A DNA stretch of 64,000 nucleotides from Labilithrix sp. (GTDB lineage: Bacteria > Myxococcota_A > Polyangia > Polyangiales > Polyangiaceae), in the NCBI GenBank assembly GCA_019637175.1, contig JAHBWD010000032.1, positions 26,743 through 90,742 of the forward strand, read 5' to 3'. The stretch's first letter is position 1; every line of letters begins with the position of its first letter. Shown here one piece after another: positions 17,736 to 25,526 of the stretch. A program made the position numbers and the translations under genes. Below the pieces are notes generated by a model. That model made no database searches, had not been told where the DNA came from, and was given only the letters and a program-made list of their open reading frames with translations.

Positions 17736-18851
17736 TCAGCGGGCTTCCGCGCAGCAGCGGAAGCCCGTCGAGTAGTCGTGGTAGTCGTGCGCGTGCGCGA
17801 CCGTGCGGTAGTTGCAGCCGTCGCCGTTGATCGTCGTGTCGAGGTAGTAGCCGCCGGCGAACGTGCCGTGCGCCAGCGCGGGATCGGTCGCGACCCACTC
17901 GTGGAGGTTGCCGACCATGTCGAAGACGCCGTAGTCGTTGACGCACTCGGGGTGATCGCCGGTCTTCGAGAGCGCGCCCTCGACCTGACCGAGCGCGGGA
18001 TCGTTCAGCTTCGCCCACACGCCGGGATCGACCGACGCCGGTCGCGTGCTCTTCTTGCCCGTTCGCTTCGTCGCGGCATGCGGTGAGACGGGAGGCGCGC
18101 CTTTCTTGGGCGCGCGCTTGCTCGGCTTTCCGGCGGGAGAAGGCTTCGCCGGCTTGGCCGGCGGGCGCGCGCGCGTCGACTGCGCCGCGCGGCCCTTCGT
18201 GACGTGCGCGCGCTTTCCGCCCTGCGCTCGGTCCTTCGTGGGAGCAGGCGCGGCGGGCGTCGACGCGGCGACGGCCTTGGCACCGAAGACCGCGATCACC
18301 GCGCTCTTGCCCGTGTCGTGACACGTCCCCGGGCGGCGCGCGTTGCCGTAGGGGAACGTCGTCTTCGAAGGGCCTGCGCAGGCGAGCTTCCACTCTTCGT
18401 GCGTGCAGAGTCGCTTGCTCGACGCCGCGCACGCGTCTCGCGCCTGCACCTCGCTGATGAAGCCCTGGGGGAAGACGCCGGGCTCGCTCACGGCGCGGAC
18501 GTCGTGCCCGTCGACGGGCAGGTAGTGCGCGTAGGGCTGCTCGCTGCCGTCGGCCGTCACCTCGACGAGCGACGCCTCGTACTTGTCGACGCAGAAGCGC
18601 CTGCCGTCGCTCTCGACGAGCGCCATCTGCGGAGGGCACGGCCCGCTCGCGACGGACTCGCTCGGCTCCGCTTCTTCGGGCGCTTCGGCGCCTGCGTCGT
18701 CGTCGTCGTCGTCGGCCTCCGCTTCTTCCGCCGGGTCGCTCGCGACCGGCGGCGTCTTCACCGCGCTCGCGCGCGGCCCCGCGCGGCACGCCGCGCTCGC
18801 GACCGCGACCGCGAGCGCGAACGCGAGGACGTGGCGGGCGGGGGAGCGCAT
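17736..18851 (-). CDS. Formylglycine-generating-enzyme-like (FGE/SUMF1) lipoprotein
   Basis: 371 aa. Lipoprotein signal ending in Cys22 (ASAAC), an acidic linker, then an FGE-sulfatase-type domain from about residue 75: FCVDKYEAS, GFISEVQARDAC...KRLCTHEEW, FPYGN and, at the C-terminus, DMVGNLHEWV...GFRCC. It is interrupted near residues 195-290 by a Lys/Pro/Ala-rich histone-H1-like stretch. The catalytic Cys pattern of true formylglycine enzymes is not clear, so it may only share the fold. The start lies close to a TTGCGT/TAAAGC promoter with no ribosome site, so the mRNA may be leaderless. Divergent from the esterase gene. Confidence 0.85.
   Translation of the reverse strand: MRSPARHVLAFALAVAVASAACRAGPRASAVKTPPVASDPAEEAEADDDDDDAGAEAPEEAEPSESVASGPCPPQMALVESDGRRFCVDKYEASLVEVTADGSEQPYAHYLPVDGHDVRAVSEPGVFPQGFISEVQARDACAASSKRLCTHEEWKLACAGPSKTTFPYGNARRPGTCHDTGKSAVIAVFGAKAVAASTPAAPAPTKDRAQGGKRAHVTKGRAAQSTRARPPAKPAKPSPAGKPSKRAPKKGAPPVSPHAATKRTGKKSTRPASVDPGVWAKLNDPALGQVEGALSKTGDHPECVNDYGVFDMVGNLHEWVATDPALAHGTFAGGYYLDTTINGDGCNYRTVAHAHDYHDYSTGFRCCAEAR
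17740..17767. terminator. Perfect 11-bp hairpin at convergent gene ends
   Basis: CGGGCTTCCGC (17740-17750), loop GCAGCA, GCGGAAGCCCG (17757-17767). No T tract follows. It lies just after the lipoprotein stop and inside the last codons of the FGE-like gene on the other strand, so it could end transcription of the lipoprotein gene. Confidence 0.55.
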
Positions 18852-18857
18852 GAAGGA

Positions 18858-18886
18858 GCTTTAATTTCGCGTCGGAGAAGACGCAA
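18858..18886 (-). promoter_or_regulatory. Promoter of the FGE-like lipoprotein gene
   Basis: TTGCGT (18881-18886), 17-bp spacer, TAAAGC (18858-18863), both on the minus strand. The -10 is only 6 nt from the ATG at 18851, which predicts a leaderless transcript. Confidence 0.5.
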
Positions 18887-18908
18887 CTCCTTCGCGCGGG
18901 GCATGCCC

Positions 18909-18914
18909 TAGACT
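18909..18914 (+). promoter_or_regulatory. -10-like box for the esterase lipoprotein gene
   Basis: TAGACT lies 7 nt before the ATG at 18922, again with no room for a normal leader. The -35 is weak. It shares the short divergent region 18852-18921 with the FGE-like gene promoter. Confidence 0.4.
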
Positions 18915-18921
18915 CGAGGGG

Positions 18922-19842
18922 ATGAGACTTCTCTTCCACTGGCCCGCGTGGGGCGCGTGCCTCGCCGTCCTCGTCGCGGTCACGGCGGCGGCGTGCTCGA
19001 GCGAGCCGGCCTCCGAAGGAGCGCCCGACGGGGGGCCGAATCCGGACGGCGACGCCGCCCGTGGAGACGGCCCGGCCCTCCCGGGCGACGACGCCTCGGC
19101 GCCCGCGGACGGCGAGGCGCCGTCGAAGGTCGACGTCACCAACGAGACGGTCGACGTCGACGGACGCCCCCGCGACTACGTGCTCGCGGTGCCGAAGACG
19201 TACGCGGCGTCGCGATCGTATCCGCTCGTCATCGCGTTCCACGGCGACGGCTTCAACGGCCCGTCGTTCCGAAACTATTTTCGCATCGACAACGAGACCG
19301 GCGACGACGCGATCGTGACGTGGCCGACGGGCAACGACTGGGATCTCTTCACCGACTACGACGTGAACAACGACCAGAAGCTCGTCGAGGCCGTCATCCT
19401 CGCGATCAAGAGCAAGTACAACGTCGACGACGCGAAGATCTGGGGCGTCGGATACAGCAAAGGGGGCTTTCTCGCGAGCGAGATCGCGTGCCACAAGCCG
19501 GGGCTCCTCAAGGCGATGGCGATCCACGCCGGAGGCGCGCCGCAAGAGCCCAACGGAGCGAACGGCTACCCGCTCTGCCCGAGCGCGATCGGCCTGCCCG
19601 TGCTCGTCTCACACGGCACGCTCGATCCGCAGTTCGGCGGCGGCGACTACGCCGCCAACTACTGGGCGCTCGTCGCCGGCTGCGGAGACACGCGCAGCGC
19701 GACGACGCCTTCGCCGTGTCAGAAGCACGACGGCTGCCCCGCGTCGAGCCCGGTGCTGTTCTGCCCCGTCGACGGGCTCCGCCACGTCCCGCTCTGGAGC
19801 GAAGCCGCGAAGGTGTCCTGGGCCTTCTTCACGTCGCTCTGA
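18922..19842 (+). CDS. Esterase lipoprotein, PHB-depolymerase/LpqC-like
   Basis: 306 aa. Lipoprotein signal with Cys25 (TAAACSS), Asp/Gly-rich linker to about residue 70, then an alpha/beta hydrolase domain. The nucleophile elbow is GYSKGG (about residue 176), with VLVSHGTLDPQFGG supplying the acid and a C-terminal HVP giving the histidine. The domain resembles poly(3-hydroxybutyrate) depolymerase and feruloyl-esterase-like enzymes that cut polymer esters outside the cell. The -10-like TAGACT lies 7 nt before the ATG. It converges on a membrane protein gene, with a strong hairpin between. Confidence 0.85.
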   Translation: MRLLFHWPAWGACLAVLVAVTAAACSSEPASEGAPDGGPNPDGDAARGDGPALPGDDASAPADGEAPSKVDVTNETVDVDGRPRDYVLAVPKTYAASRSYPLVIAFHGDGFNGPSFRNYFRIDNETGDDAIVTWPTGNDWDLFTDYDVNNDQKLVEAVILAIKSKYNVDDAKIWGVGYSKGGFLASEIACHKPGLLKAMAIHAGGAPQEPNGANGYPLCPSAIGLPVLVSHGTLDPQFGGGDYAANYWALVAGCGDTRSATTPSPCQKHDGCPASSPVLFCPVDGLRHVPLWSEAAKVSWAFFTSL

Positions 19843-19847
19843 CGCTC

Positions 19848-19878
19848 AGGGTCTGACGACAAATGGTCGTCAGACCCT
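19848..19878. terminator. Bidirectional terminator-like hairpin
   Basis: AGGGTCTGACGAC (19848-19860), loop AAATG, GTCGTCAGACCCT (19866-19878): a perfect 13-bp stem between two convergent genes. There is no T tract, so it may act as a rho-type or transcript-stabilising end on both strands. Confidence 0.7.
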
Positions 19879-19912
19879 TGCCTCGTTCCGACGCGCTCGA
19901 AGACTCGCGCTC

Positions 19913-21679
19913 TCACCGGACGTTCCGATAGCCCGCGCTGTCGGCCGACCAGCTCTCCGCGTTCGGGACCGTGAGCAGCTCTTCGAGCGAGCGCTCGTTG
20001 GCGACGCGCGAGATCTCGAGCAGGACCTGGCGCGCGGCCGTCTTGTCGACGGAGCCGAGCGTGCTCTCGATCTCGGGCGCCGCGGCGTCGAGCGCGGCGA
20101 GCGCGCGGCGGCTCGCGACGTCGCGCTCGCGCCAAGAGGCCTGCGCGGAGGTCGCGTCGCGCAGCCTCGCGCGCTCGGCGTCGAGCAGCGCGGCGACGCC
20201 CTGGCGCACGCGCACGTCGGGGTGATGCAAGAGCGGCACGAGCTCGCCCGCGCTCTCGGTCGACTTCGACTGGCTGAACATGTGGAGCACCGGCCGGTAC
20301 TCGCCGCTCTCGATGCGCGCGACGTTGATCCGCGCCGAGAGGTAGTAGGTGGGGAAGACCGCGTAGAGCACCGCGACGAGCGCGAACGCGTCGAGCTGCC
20401 GGCGGACGAGCCACGTGAGCGTGCGGCGGTGCTTCAACTTCAGGGCGACCGCGATCACGCCCGCGACGACCAACGTGGTGCCGAGGATCCCGACGATGCG
20501 CAGGTCCGAGAGCCCGCTCGTCGCGATGTGGATCGCGATGCGCCGGTAGGTCCCGAGCGCGAGGACGAGGCCTTGACCCATCCACACGTAGGCGAGCGTC
20601 CGCGTCGTCTTCGCGCGCGCGTCGTGCGCGAGCGCGCCGCGGAACGTGACGCCGATCACGCCGGTCAGCATCACGAGGGCGACGGTCAGCCAGAAGGCGC
20701 CCTGGTGCGCGTACTGCTGCGAGCGCATCCCCGCGGGCGGGGCTCCCGCCCAGAGGCAGGCTGCGTCGAGCGCGTTGTAGGCGAAGAAGAGCACGTTGAC
20801 CGCCGCGAGCGCGTTGCGCGCGACGAGCAGGCCCGTCGCCGAGGCCTCACCTTCTTCGGAGGCCGACTCCGTCCCCTGCGCGAGCCGACACGCGGGTCGA
20901 AGGAGCGCGCACGCGCCGGCGAGCGAGAGGATCCAGAGCACGACACGCACCGGCGAAGGCACGCCGACGACGCTGCCGATCGCCTTCCACGCGACGTCGA
21001 CGCCGTGCGCGACGATCGGGTTGGCGAGCGCGAAGACGCCGAGGAAGACGGCGCTCAGCGCGAGCGGCACCACGATCGGCAGGACGGACACCTTGCCGAC
21101 GCGCGTGCGCGAGGTGATCTTCCGCGCGCCCGCGATCGCGGCGCCGATCCGTGAGGGGAGCTTGCCGATCGCAGACAGCGCGGAGACCATGGCCTCGGGG
21201 AGGAAGGTGCGCCGGGCGCGCAGGCCGAGCGCGAAGAGCACGAGGAGCGCGAGACCGGAGAGCGCGGTGCCGCCGCTCGGCGCCAGCGCGCTCTTGGCGG
21301 CGACGGCCAAAAGGAGCGCGGTCGTGACGGCCAGGCGCATCGAGGTGCGGCGCGCGCGCGCGGCGGCGAAGATCGCCGCGGGGACGGCGGTGAAGAAGAG
21401 CGCCATCCCGTACCCCCCCGACGCGAGGCCGCTCTTGCCCCACATCGCCAGATCCGCGACCAGCGCGATCGCCAGCGCCGCGCCGAGCTCGCGACCGCGG
21501 AACGGCGCCGGCTTCGAGGCAGGCCGCGGCGGCGGCGGAATCCACACCTGGGCGGGGCGATACGGCGTCGGGTAGGCCGTCGCGCCCGGGGGATAGGCGA
21601 GCAGGTTCGGCGCGACGTTCGGGGCCATCGTCCCCTCACGCGGGGGATCGGGCGCGGCGACGACGGGTGCATTGTCCAT
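19913..21679 (-). CDS. DUF4153/DUF4173-like integral membrane protein
   Basis: 588 aa. A Pro-rich N-terminal cytoplasmic region (to about residue 60) precedes about 11 hydrophobic segments to residue about 440, then a soluble C-terminal domain (about 450-588) with helical, Glu/Ala-rich character. The segment LFFAYNALDA...QQYAHQGAFWLTVALVMLT resembles the conserved part of DUF4153/DUF4173 proteins, whose role is unknown. The start may be ATG 21679 or ATG 21628, which has GAGGGG just upstream. It is divergent from the SNF2 helicase gene. Confidence 0.78.
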   Translation of the reverse strand: MDNAPVVAAPDPPREGTMAPNVAPNLLAYPPGATAYPTPYRPAQVWIPPPPRPASKPAPFRGRELGAALAIALVADLAMWGKSGLASGGYGMALFFTAVPAAIFAAARARRTSMRLAVTTALLLAVAAKSALAPSGGTALSGLALLVLFALGLRARRTFLPEAMVSALSAIGKLPSRIGAAIAGARKITSRTRVGKVSVLPIVVPLALSAVFLGVFALANPIVAHGVDVAWKAIGSVVGVPSPVRVVLWILSLAGACALLRPACRLAQGTESASEEGEASATGLLVARNALAAVNVLFFAYNALDAACLWAGAPPAGMRSQQYAHQGAFWLTVALVMLTGVIGVTFRGALAHDARAKTTRTLAYVWMGQGLVLALGTYRRIAIHIATSGLSDLRIVGILGTTLVVAGVIAVALKLKHRRTLTWLVRRQLDAFALVAVLYAVFPTYYLSARINVARIESGEYRPVLHMFSQSKSTESAGELVPLLHHPDVRVRQGVAALLDAERARLRDATSAQASWRERDVASRRALAALDAAAPEIESTLGSVDKTAARQVLLEISRVANERSLEELLTVPNAESWSADSAGYRNVR

Positions 21680-21778
21680 GGAGCGTGTGACGCTCGAGAG
21701 GCGGCGGCCATTGCCGGGGCCGCCGCCCGCGGCCGACCGCTCACCCCCCGTTCGCGACCGTTCGCCCGATGTGCAACA

Positions 21779-21797
21779 GGATCGACTTTCTCGATCC
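21779..21797. repeat. Inverted repeat upstream of the SNF2 helicase gene
   Basis: GGATCGA-CTTTC-TCGATCC: perfect 7-bp arms with a 5-nt centre, ending 20 nt before the GTG start at 21818. It could be an operator or a leader hairpin. Confidence 0.5.
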
Positions 21798-21817
21798 GTT
21801 GTGATCTAAGGAGCTTC

Positions 21818-24103
21818 GTGCCCATTCTTCACGGCGTTCGCTTCGCTGAAGATCGGATCTCGTCACACATCCCCGCTGCTCCGCCGAGCGGCGTCCACCC
21901 GGCGCGCAGCGGAAGCGCGGCGCCGTCGGTGCGGCTCTTCGCCGACGAGGTCGTGATCCACAAAACGGAAGGTCTCGAGTCGATCTACGAGACGGTCCGC
22001 GTGCCGCTGCTCTCGCTCGTCGCGCTGGGCGACGACACGGGCGCGCGCCGGCTCCTCGAGAGCTTCGGCGCCGTTCCCCTCGACTGCCTCGACGACTGGG
22101 CGCCCTCGGTCGACGCCGACTACGCGATCCGCTGCGAGGGCAACGTGCACGACTTCTGCGCGTTCAGCGCGTACGTCGTTCCCCAGCTCCGCGCCCTCGG
22201 GTGGGTCGTCGAGATCGCGGAAGACTATCCCTTCCGCGTCGTCGAGGAAGACAAGAGCTGGTACGCGCACGTCTCCCCCGACGAGCAACGCCCCGACTGG
22301 TTCGGCCTCGAGCTCGGGATCGATCTCGACGGGCGCCGCGTGAACCTCTTGCCCGCGCTCCTCGAGCTCCTCGAGCGCGCGAGCGGCAAGGGCCTCGGCG
22401 AGCTCGCGAGCGCCGCGCGCAAGTGCGTCGCGCTCCCCGTCGGCGCCGGCCTCTATCTTCCGGTGCCCGCCGAGCGCGCGCGCGCGCTGCTCCGCGTCCT
22501 CGCCGAGCTCTGGGAGGGCCAGGCGGCGAACGGCGGCCGCATCGCGTTCCCCAAGGAGCGCGCGCCGGCGCTGCTCGCGCTCGACGAGGCCTTCGCCGGC
22601 GCGACGCTCTCCACGACCGGCGACGGCCGTGCGCGCGCGTGGGCCGAGAAGCTCGTCACGCCGCCCGCGGCCGACGTCGCCCCGCCGCGAGGCCTGTGCG
22701 CCGAGCTCCGCCCGTACCAGATCGAGGGCCTCGCGTGGCTCCAGAACCTCCGCGAGCGCGGCGTCGGCGGCATCCTCGCCGACGACATGGGCCTCGGAAA
22801 GACGCTCCAGACGATCGCGCACCTGCTCGCGGAGAAGGAGTCGGGTCGCCTCGATCGCCCCGCGCTCATCGTCGCCCCGACGTCGCTCGTCTCCAACTGG
22901 GAGCGCGAGATCAAGAAGTTCGCCCCCTCGCTCCGCGTGCACGTCTTTCACGGCGGCGATCGGCACGCGTCGTGGAGCGAAGCGGCGGGCGCCGACGTGG
23001 TCGTCACGACCTACCCGATCTTGTGCCGCGACGAAGAGCTCATCGTCAAGGACCCGTACTACATCGTCATCCTCGACGAGGCGCAGACGATCAAGAACAT
23101 GCGCAGCCGCGCGCACGCGGCCGCGCGCGCGATCGACGCCGAGCACCGCCTCTGCCTCTCGGGCACGCCGATCGAGAATCACCTCGGCGAGCTCTGGGCG
23201 CTGCTCGACTTCGTCAATCCGGGGCTCCTCGGCGACGAGCTGCACTTCGGCCGCTTCTATCGCGTTCCGATCGAGAAGCTCCGCGACGAGGAGCGGCTGC
23301 TCGCCCTCCGCGAGCTCGTCTCCCCGTACATCCTGCGGCGGAACAAGCGCGACGTCGCCAAGGAGCTGCCGCCGAAGACGGAGGTCATGCGCCCCGTCGA
23401 GCTGCGCGGCGGCCAGCGCGAGCTCTACGAGAGCATCCGCGTCGCCGCGCACGCCGAGGTGCGGCGCCTCATCCGCAAGAAGGGCCTCGCCGCCTCGACG
23501 GTGCCGATCCTCGGCGCCCTCACGAAGCTCCGTCAGGTCTGCTGCGATCCGCGCCTCGTGCGGATGAGCGAGGCGGGCGCCGTGCGCGGCTCGGCGAAAT
23601 ACGACATGTTCTTCGATCTGCTCGACAAGCAGCTCGAAGGCGGTCATCGCATCCTCGTCTTCTCCCAGTTCACGAGCATGCTCGCGTTGCTCGCGCGCGG
23701 GCTCCGCGAGCGCGGCGTGCCCTACGCCGAGCTCACCGGCGCCACGATCGATCGCGCGGCCGCCGTCGATCGCTTCGAGGGAGGCGCCGCGAGCGTCTTC
23801 TTGATCAGCCTCCGCGCGGGAGGCACCGGGCTCACGCTCACGAGCGCCGACGTCGTCATCCACTACGATCCTTGGTGGAACCCCGCGGTGCAAGCCCAGG
23901 CGACCGATCGCGCGTACCGCATCGGTCAGAAGAAGCCGGTGCTCTCGTACCACCTCTTCGCCGCGGGGAGCGTCGAGGAGCGCATCCTCGGCCTGCAGCG
24001 AAGCAAGCGTCACGTCGCCGACGCGATCCTCGGGAGCGGAACGGCGCAGGGCTCGCTCACCGAAGACGAGGTCGACGTGCTCTTCGCGCCGCTCGGGGCG
24101 TAG
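21818..24103 (+). CDS. SNF2-family DEAD/DEAH-box helicase
   Basis: 761 aa from GTG 21818, with TAAGGAG 5-6 nt upstream. An N-terminal region of about 290 residues is followed by the SNF2 ATPase: LRPYQIEGLAWL, Walker A DDMGLGKT, Walker B LDEAQ in place of DEAH, SGTPIEN, and a helicase C lobe with FSQF, RAGGTGLTLT and ATDRAYRIGQ. These ATPases remodel protein-DNA complexes by translocating along DNA. The N-terminal region is not assigned. It stands alone, divergent from the membrane protein gene. Confidence 0.94.
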   Translation: MPILHGVRFAEDRISSHIPAAPPSGVHPARSGSAAPSVRLFADEVVIHKTEGLESIYETVRVPLLSLVALGDDTGARRLLESFGAVPLDCLDDWAPSVDADYAIRCEGNVHDFCAFSAYVVPQLRALGWVVEIAEDYPFRVVEEDKSWYAHVSPDEQRPDWFGLELGIDLDGRRVNLLPALLELLERASGKGLGELASAARKCVALPVGAGLYLPVPAERARALLRVLAELWEGQAANGGRIAFPKERAPALLALDEAFAGATLSTTGDGRARAWAEKLVTPPAADVAPPRGLCAELRPYQIEGLAWLQNLRERGVGGILADDMGLGKTLQTIAHLLAEKESGRLDRPALIVAPTSLVSNWEREIKKFAPSLRVHVFHGGDRHASWSEAAGADVVVTTYPILCRDEELIVKDPYYIVILDEAQTIKNMRSRAHAAARAIDAEHRLCLSGTPIENHLGELWALLDFVNPGLLGDELHFGRFYRVPIEKLRDEERLLALRELVSPYILRRNKRDVAKELPPKTEVMRPVELRGGQRELYESIRVAAHAEVRRLIRKKGLAASTVPILGALTKLRQVCCDPRLVRMSEAGAVRGSAKYDMFFDLLDKQLEGGHRILVFSQFTSMLALLARGLRERGVPYAELTGATIDRAAAVDRFEGGAASVFLISLRAGGTGLTLTSADVVIHYDPWWNPAVQAQATDRAYRIGQKKPVLSYHLFAAGSVEERILGLQRSKRHVADAILGSGTAQGSLTEDEVDVLFAPLGA

Positions 24104-24188
24104 GCGCGATTCTTACGGCAGGATTAAGAGTTCGTCATCTTCGCGCGCGGCGGCGCCGCGATCGCGCGGGCGCTGATACGACGGTTCG

Positions 24189-25469
24189 GTGTCGTCACGC
24201 TCACGCCGCGCGGCCCTCGCATGCGCGTGCCTCGTCGCCGTCGCCGCGCCCGCGCGCGGAGCGTCGAAAGCGCCGTCGGACGACGAAGAGCCCGTCGATC
24301 TCCGCGACCGCACCGAATACGCGGGTTTTCCCGTCATCGGGGGAAGCACGGACATCGGCTTCCAGTTCGGCGTCGCCGGCACGATCTCGCACGTCGGCGA
24401 CGGCTTCAAACCGTACTGGTGGAACGTCGACGGCATCCTCTCCGCGAGCGTGAAGGACGGTCCGCGGGGGGTCGAGATCGTTCAGCAGAGCCAGGCGATG
24501 CGCTGGGACATCCCCGGCGGTGGCGGCGGCAAGGTCCGATTGATGCCCGGGCTCTTCTACGACAAGACGATCAACTCGGGCTATTTCGGGCTCGGCAACG
24601 CCGCGCCCGTCGTCACGCTCCCCGACGGCACCGTCGGCGATCGCTACCAGTTCCGCCACGAAGAAGCCGCGGTGCGCCTCGCCGCCCGCACGCCGCTCAC
24701 GCAAAAGTGGAGCACGATGTACGGCTGGCAGCTCCGTTACGTCCATCCGAAGGCGTACCCGAACAGTCGCCTCGCGATCGACGCCGCGACGCGGCTCTCC
24801 GACGGGCGGCCGCTCCTCTACGGCCTCGGCCCGCTCGGGATCGTGACGCTCAACGCCGCGCTCCTCTACGACACCCGCGACGACGAGATCCAGCCGAAGC
24901 GGGGCGCGTACTACAGCTTCTCACTCCGCGTCTCCGACGGCAGGCCCGAGGAGAGCGGCGTGCGATGGGTCGGCGCGAACGCGACGCTCCGGTGGTACGC
25001 CAAGCTCGGCGGTCCGTTCGTCTTCGCCAACCGGATCATCGTCGACCTCATGGCCGGGCACGTGCCGTTCTACGATCTCTCGCAGGGCGCCGCGTTCGAT
25101 CCCGACGACATGCCGGGGGGCGCCGAAGGCGTGCGCGGCATCCCGAACGGCCGCTACTCCGGCCTCGTCAAGCTGGTCGTGAACACCGAGATCCGCTCGG
25201 TCTTCTTCGGCTTCGAGTTCTTGGGTGGCAAGTTCAAGGTCGGCAACAGCGTCTTCTTCGACATGGGCCGCGTGTGGAACGACTACACGTTCTCCGATCC
25301 GCGCGACGGCACGGGGCTCGGGATGCGCTACGGCGTCGGCACCGGCCCCTTCCTCGTGTGGGGGAGCGCGGCGCTTTTTCGGGTCGACGTGGCGTACTCA
25401 CCGGACGCGACGGCCGCGAACCCTGGGTTTCCCGTCGGCATTTACGTTCAACAGGGCTTCATCTTCTGA
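24189..25469 (+). CDS. Omp85/BamA-like outer-membrane beta-barrel protein
   Basis: 426 aa from GTG 24189. A signal peptide (about residues 1-25, cut near ARGAS) is followed directly by a beta-barrel of alternating aromatic strands, with no POTRA domains. The VRGIPNGRY segment (about residue 314) resembles the VRGF/Y loop-6 motif of Omp85 proteins, and the chain ends in GIYVQQGFIF with a terminal Phe, the usual barrel signature. Such short Omp85 barrels occur as surface-antigen proteins. Substrate unknown. No clear ribosome site. It lies 57 bp before the radical SAM gene, same strand. Confidence 0.85.
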   Translation: MSSRSRRAALACACLVAVAAPARGASKAPSDDEEPVDLRDRTEYAGFPVIGGSTDIGFQFGVAGTISHVGDGFKPYWWNVDGILSASVKDGPRGVEIVQQSQAMRWDIPGGGGGKVRLMPGLFYDKTINSGYFGLGNAAPVVTLPDGTVGDRYQFRHEEAAVRLAARTPLTQKWSTMYGWQLRYVHPKAYPNSRLAIDAATRLSDGRPLLYGLGPLGIVTLNAALLYDTRDDEIQPKRGAYYSFSLRVSDGRPEESGVRWVGANATLRWYAKLGGPFVFANRIIVDLMAGHVPFYDLSQGAAFDPDDMPGGAEGVRGIPNGRYSGLVKLVVNTEIRSVFFGFEFLGGKFKVGNSVFFDMGRVWNDYTFSDPRDGTGLGMRYGVGTGPFLVWGSAALFRVDVAYSPDATAANPGFPVGIYVQQGFIF

Positions 25470-25526
25470 GAGCGGGAGCGTCGCCCGTCTGGTCGGAGAG
25501 GCCGCGATGCGGCATGATCGACGGCG

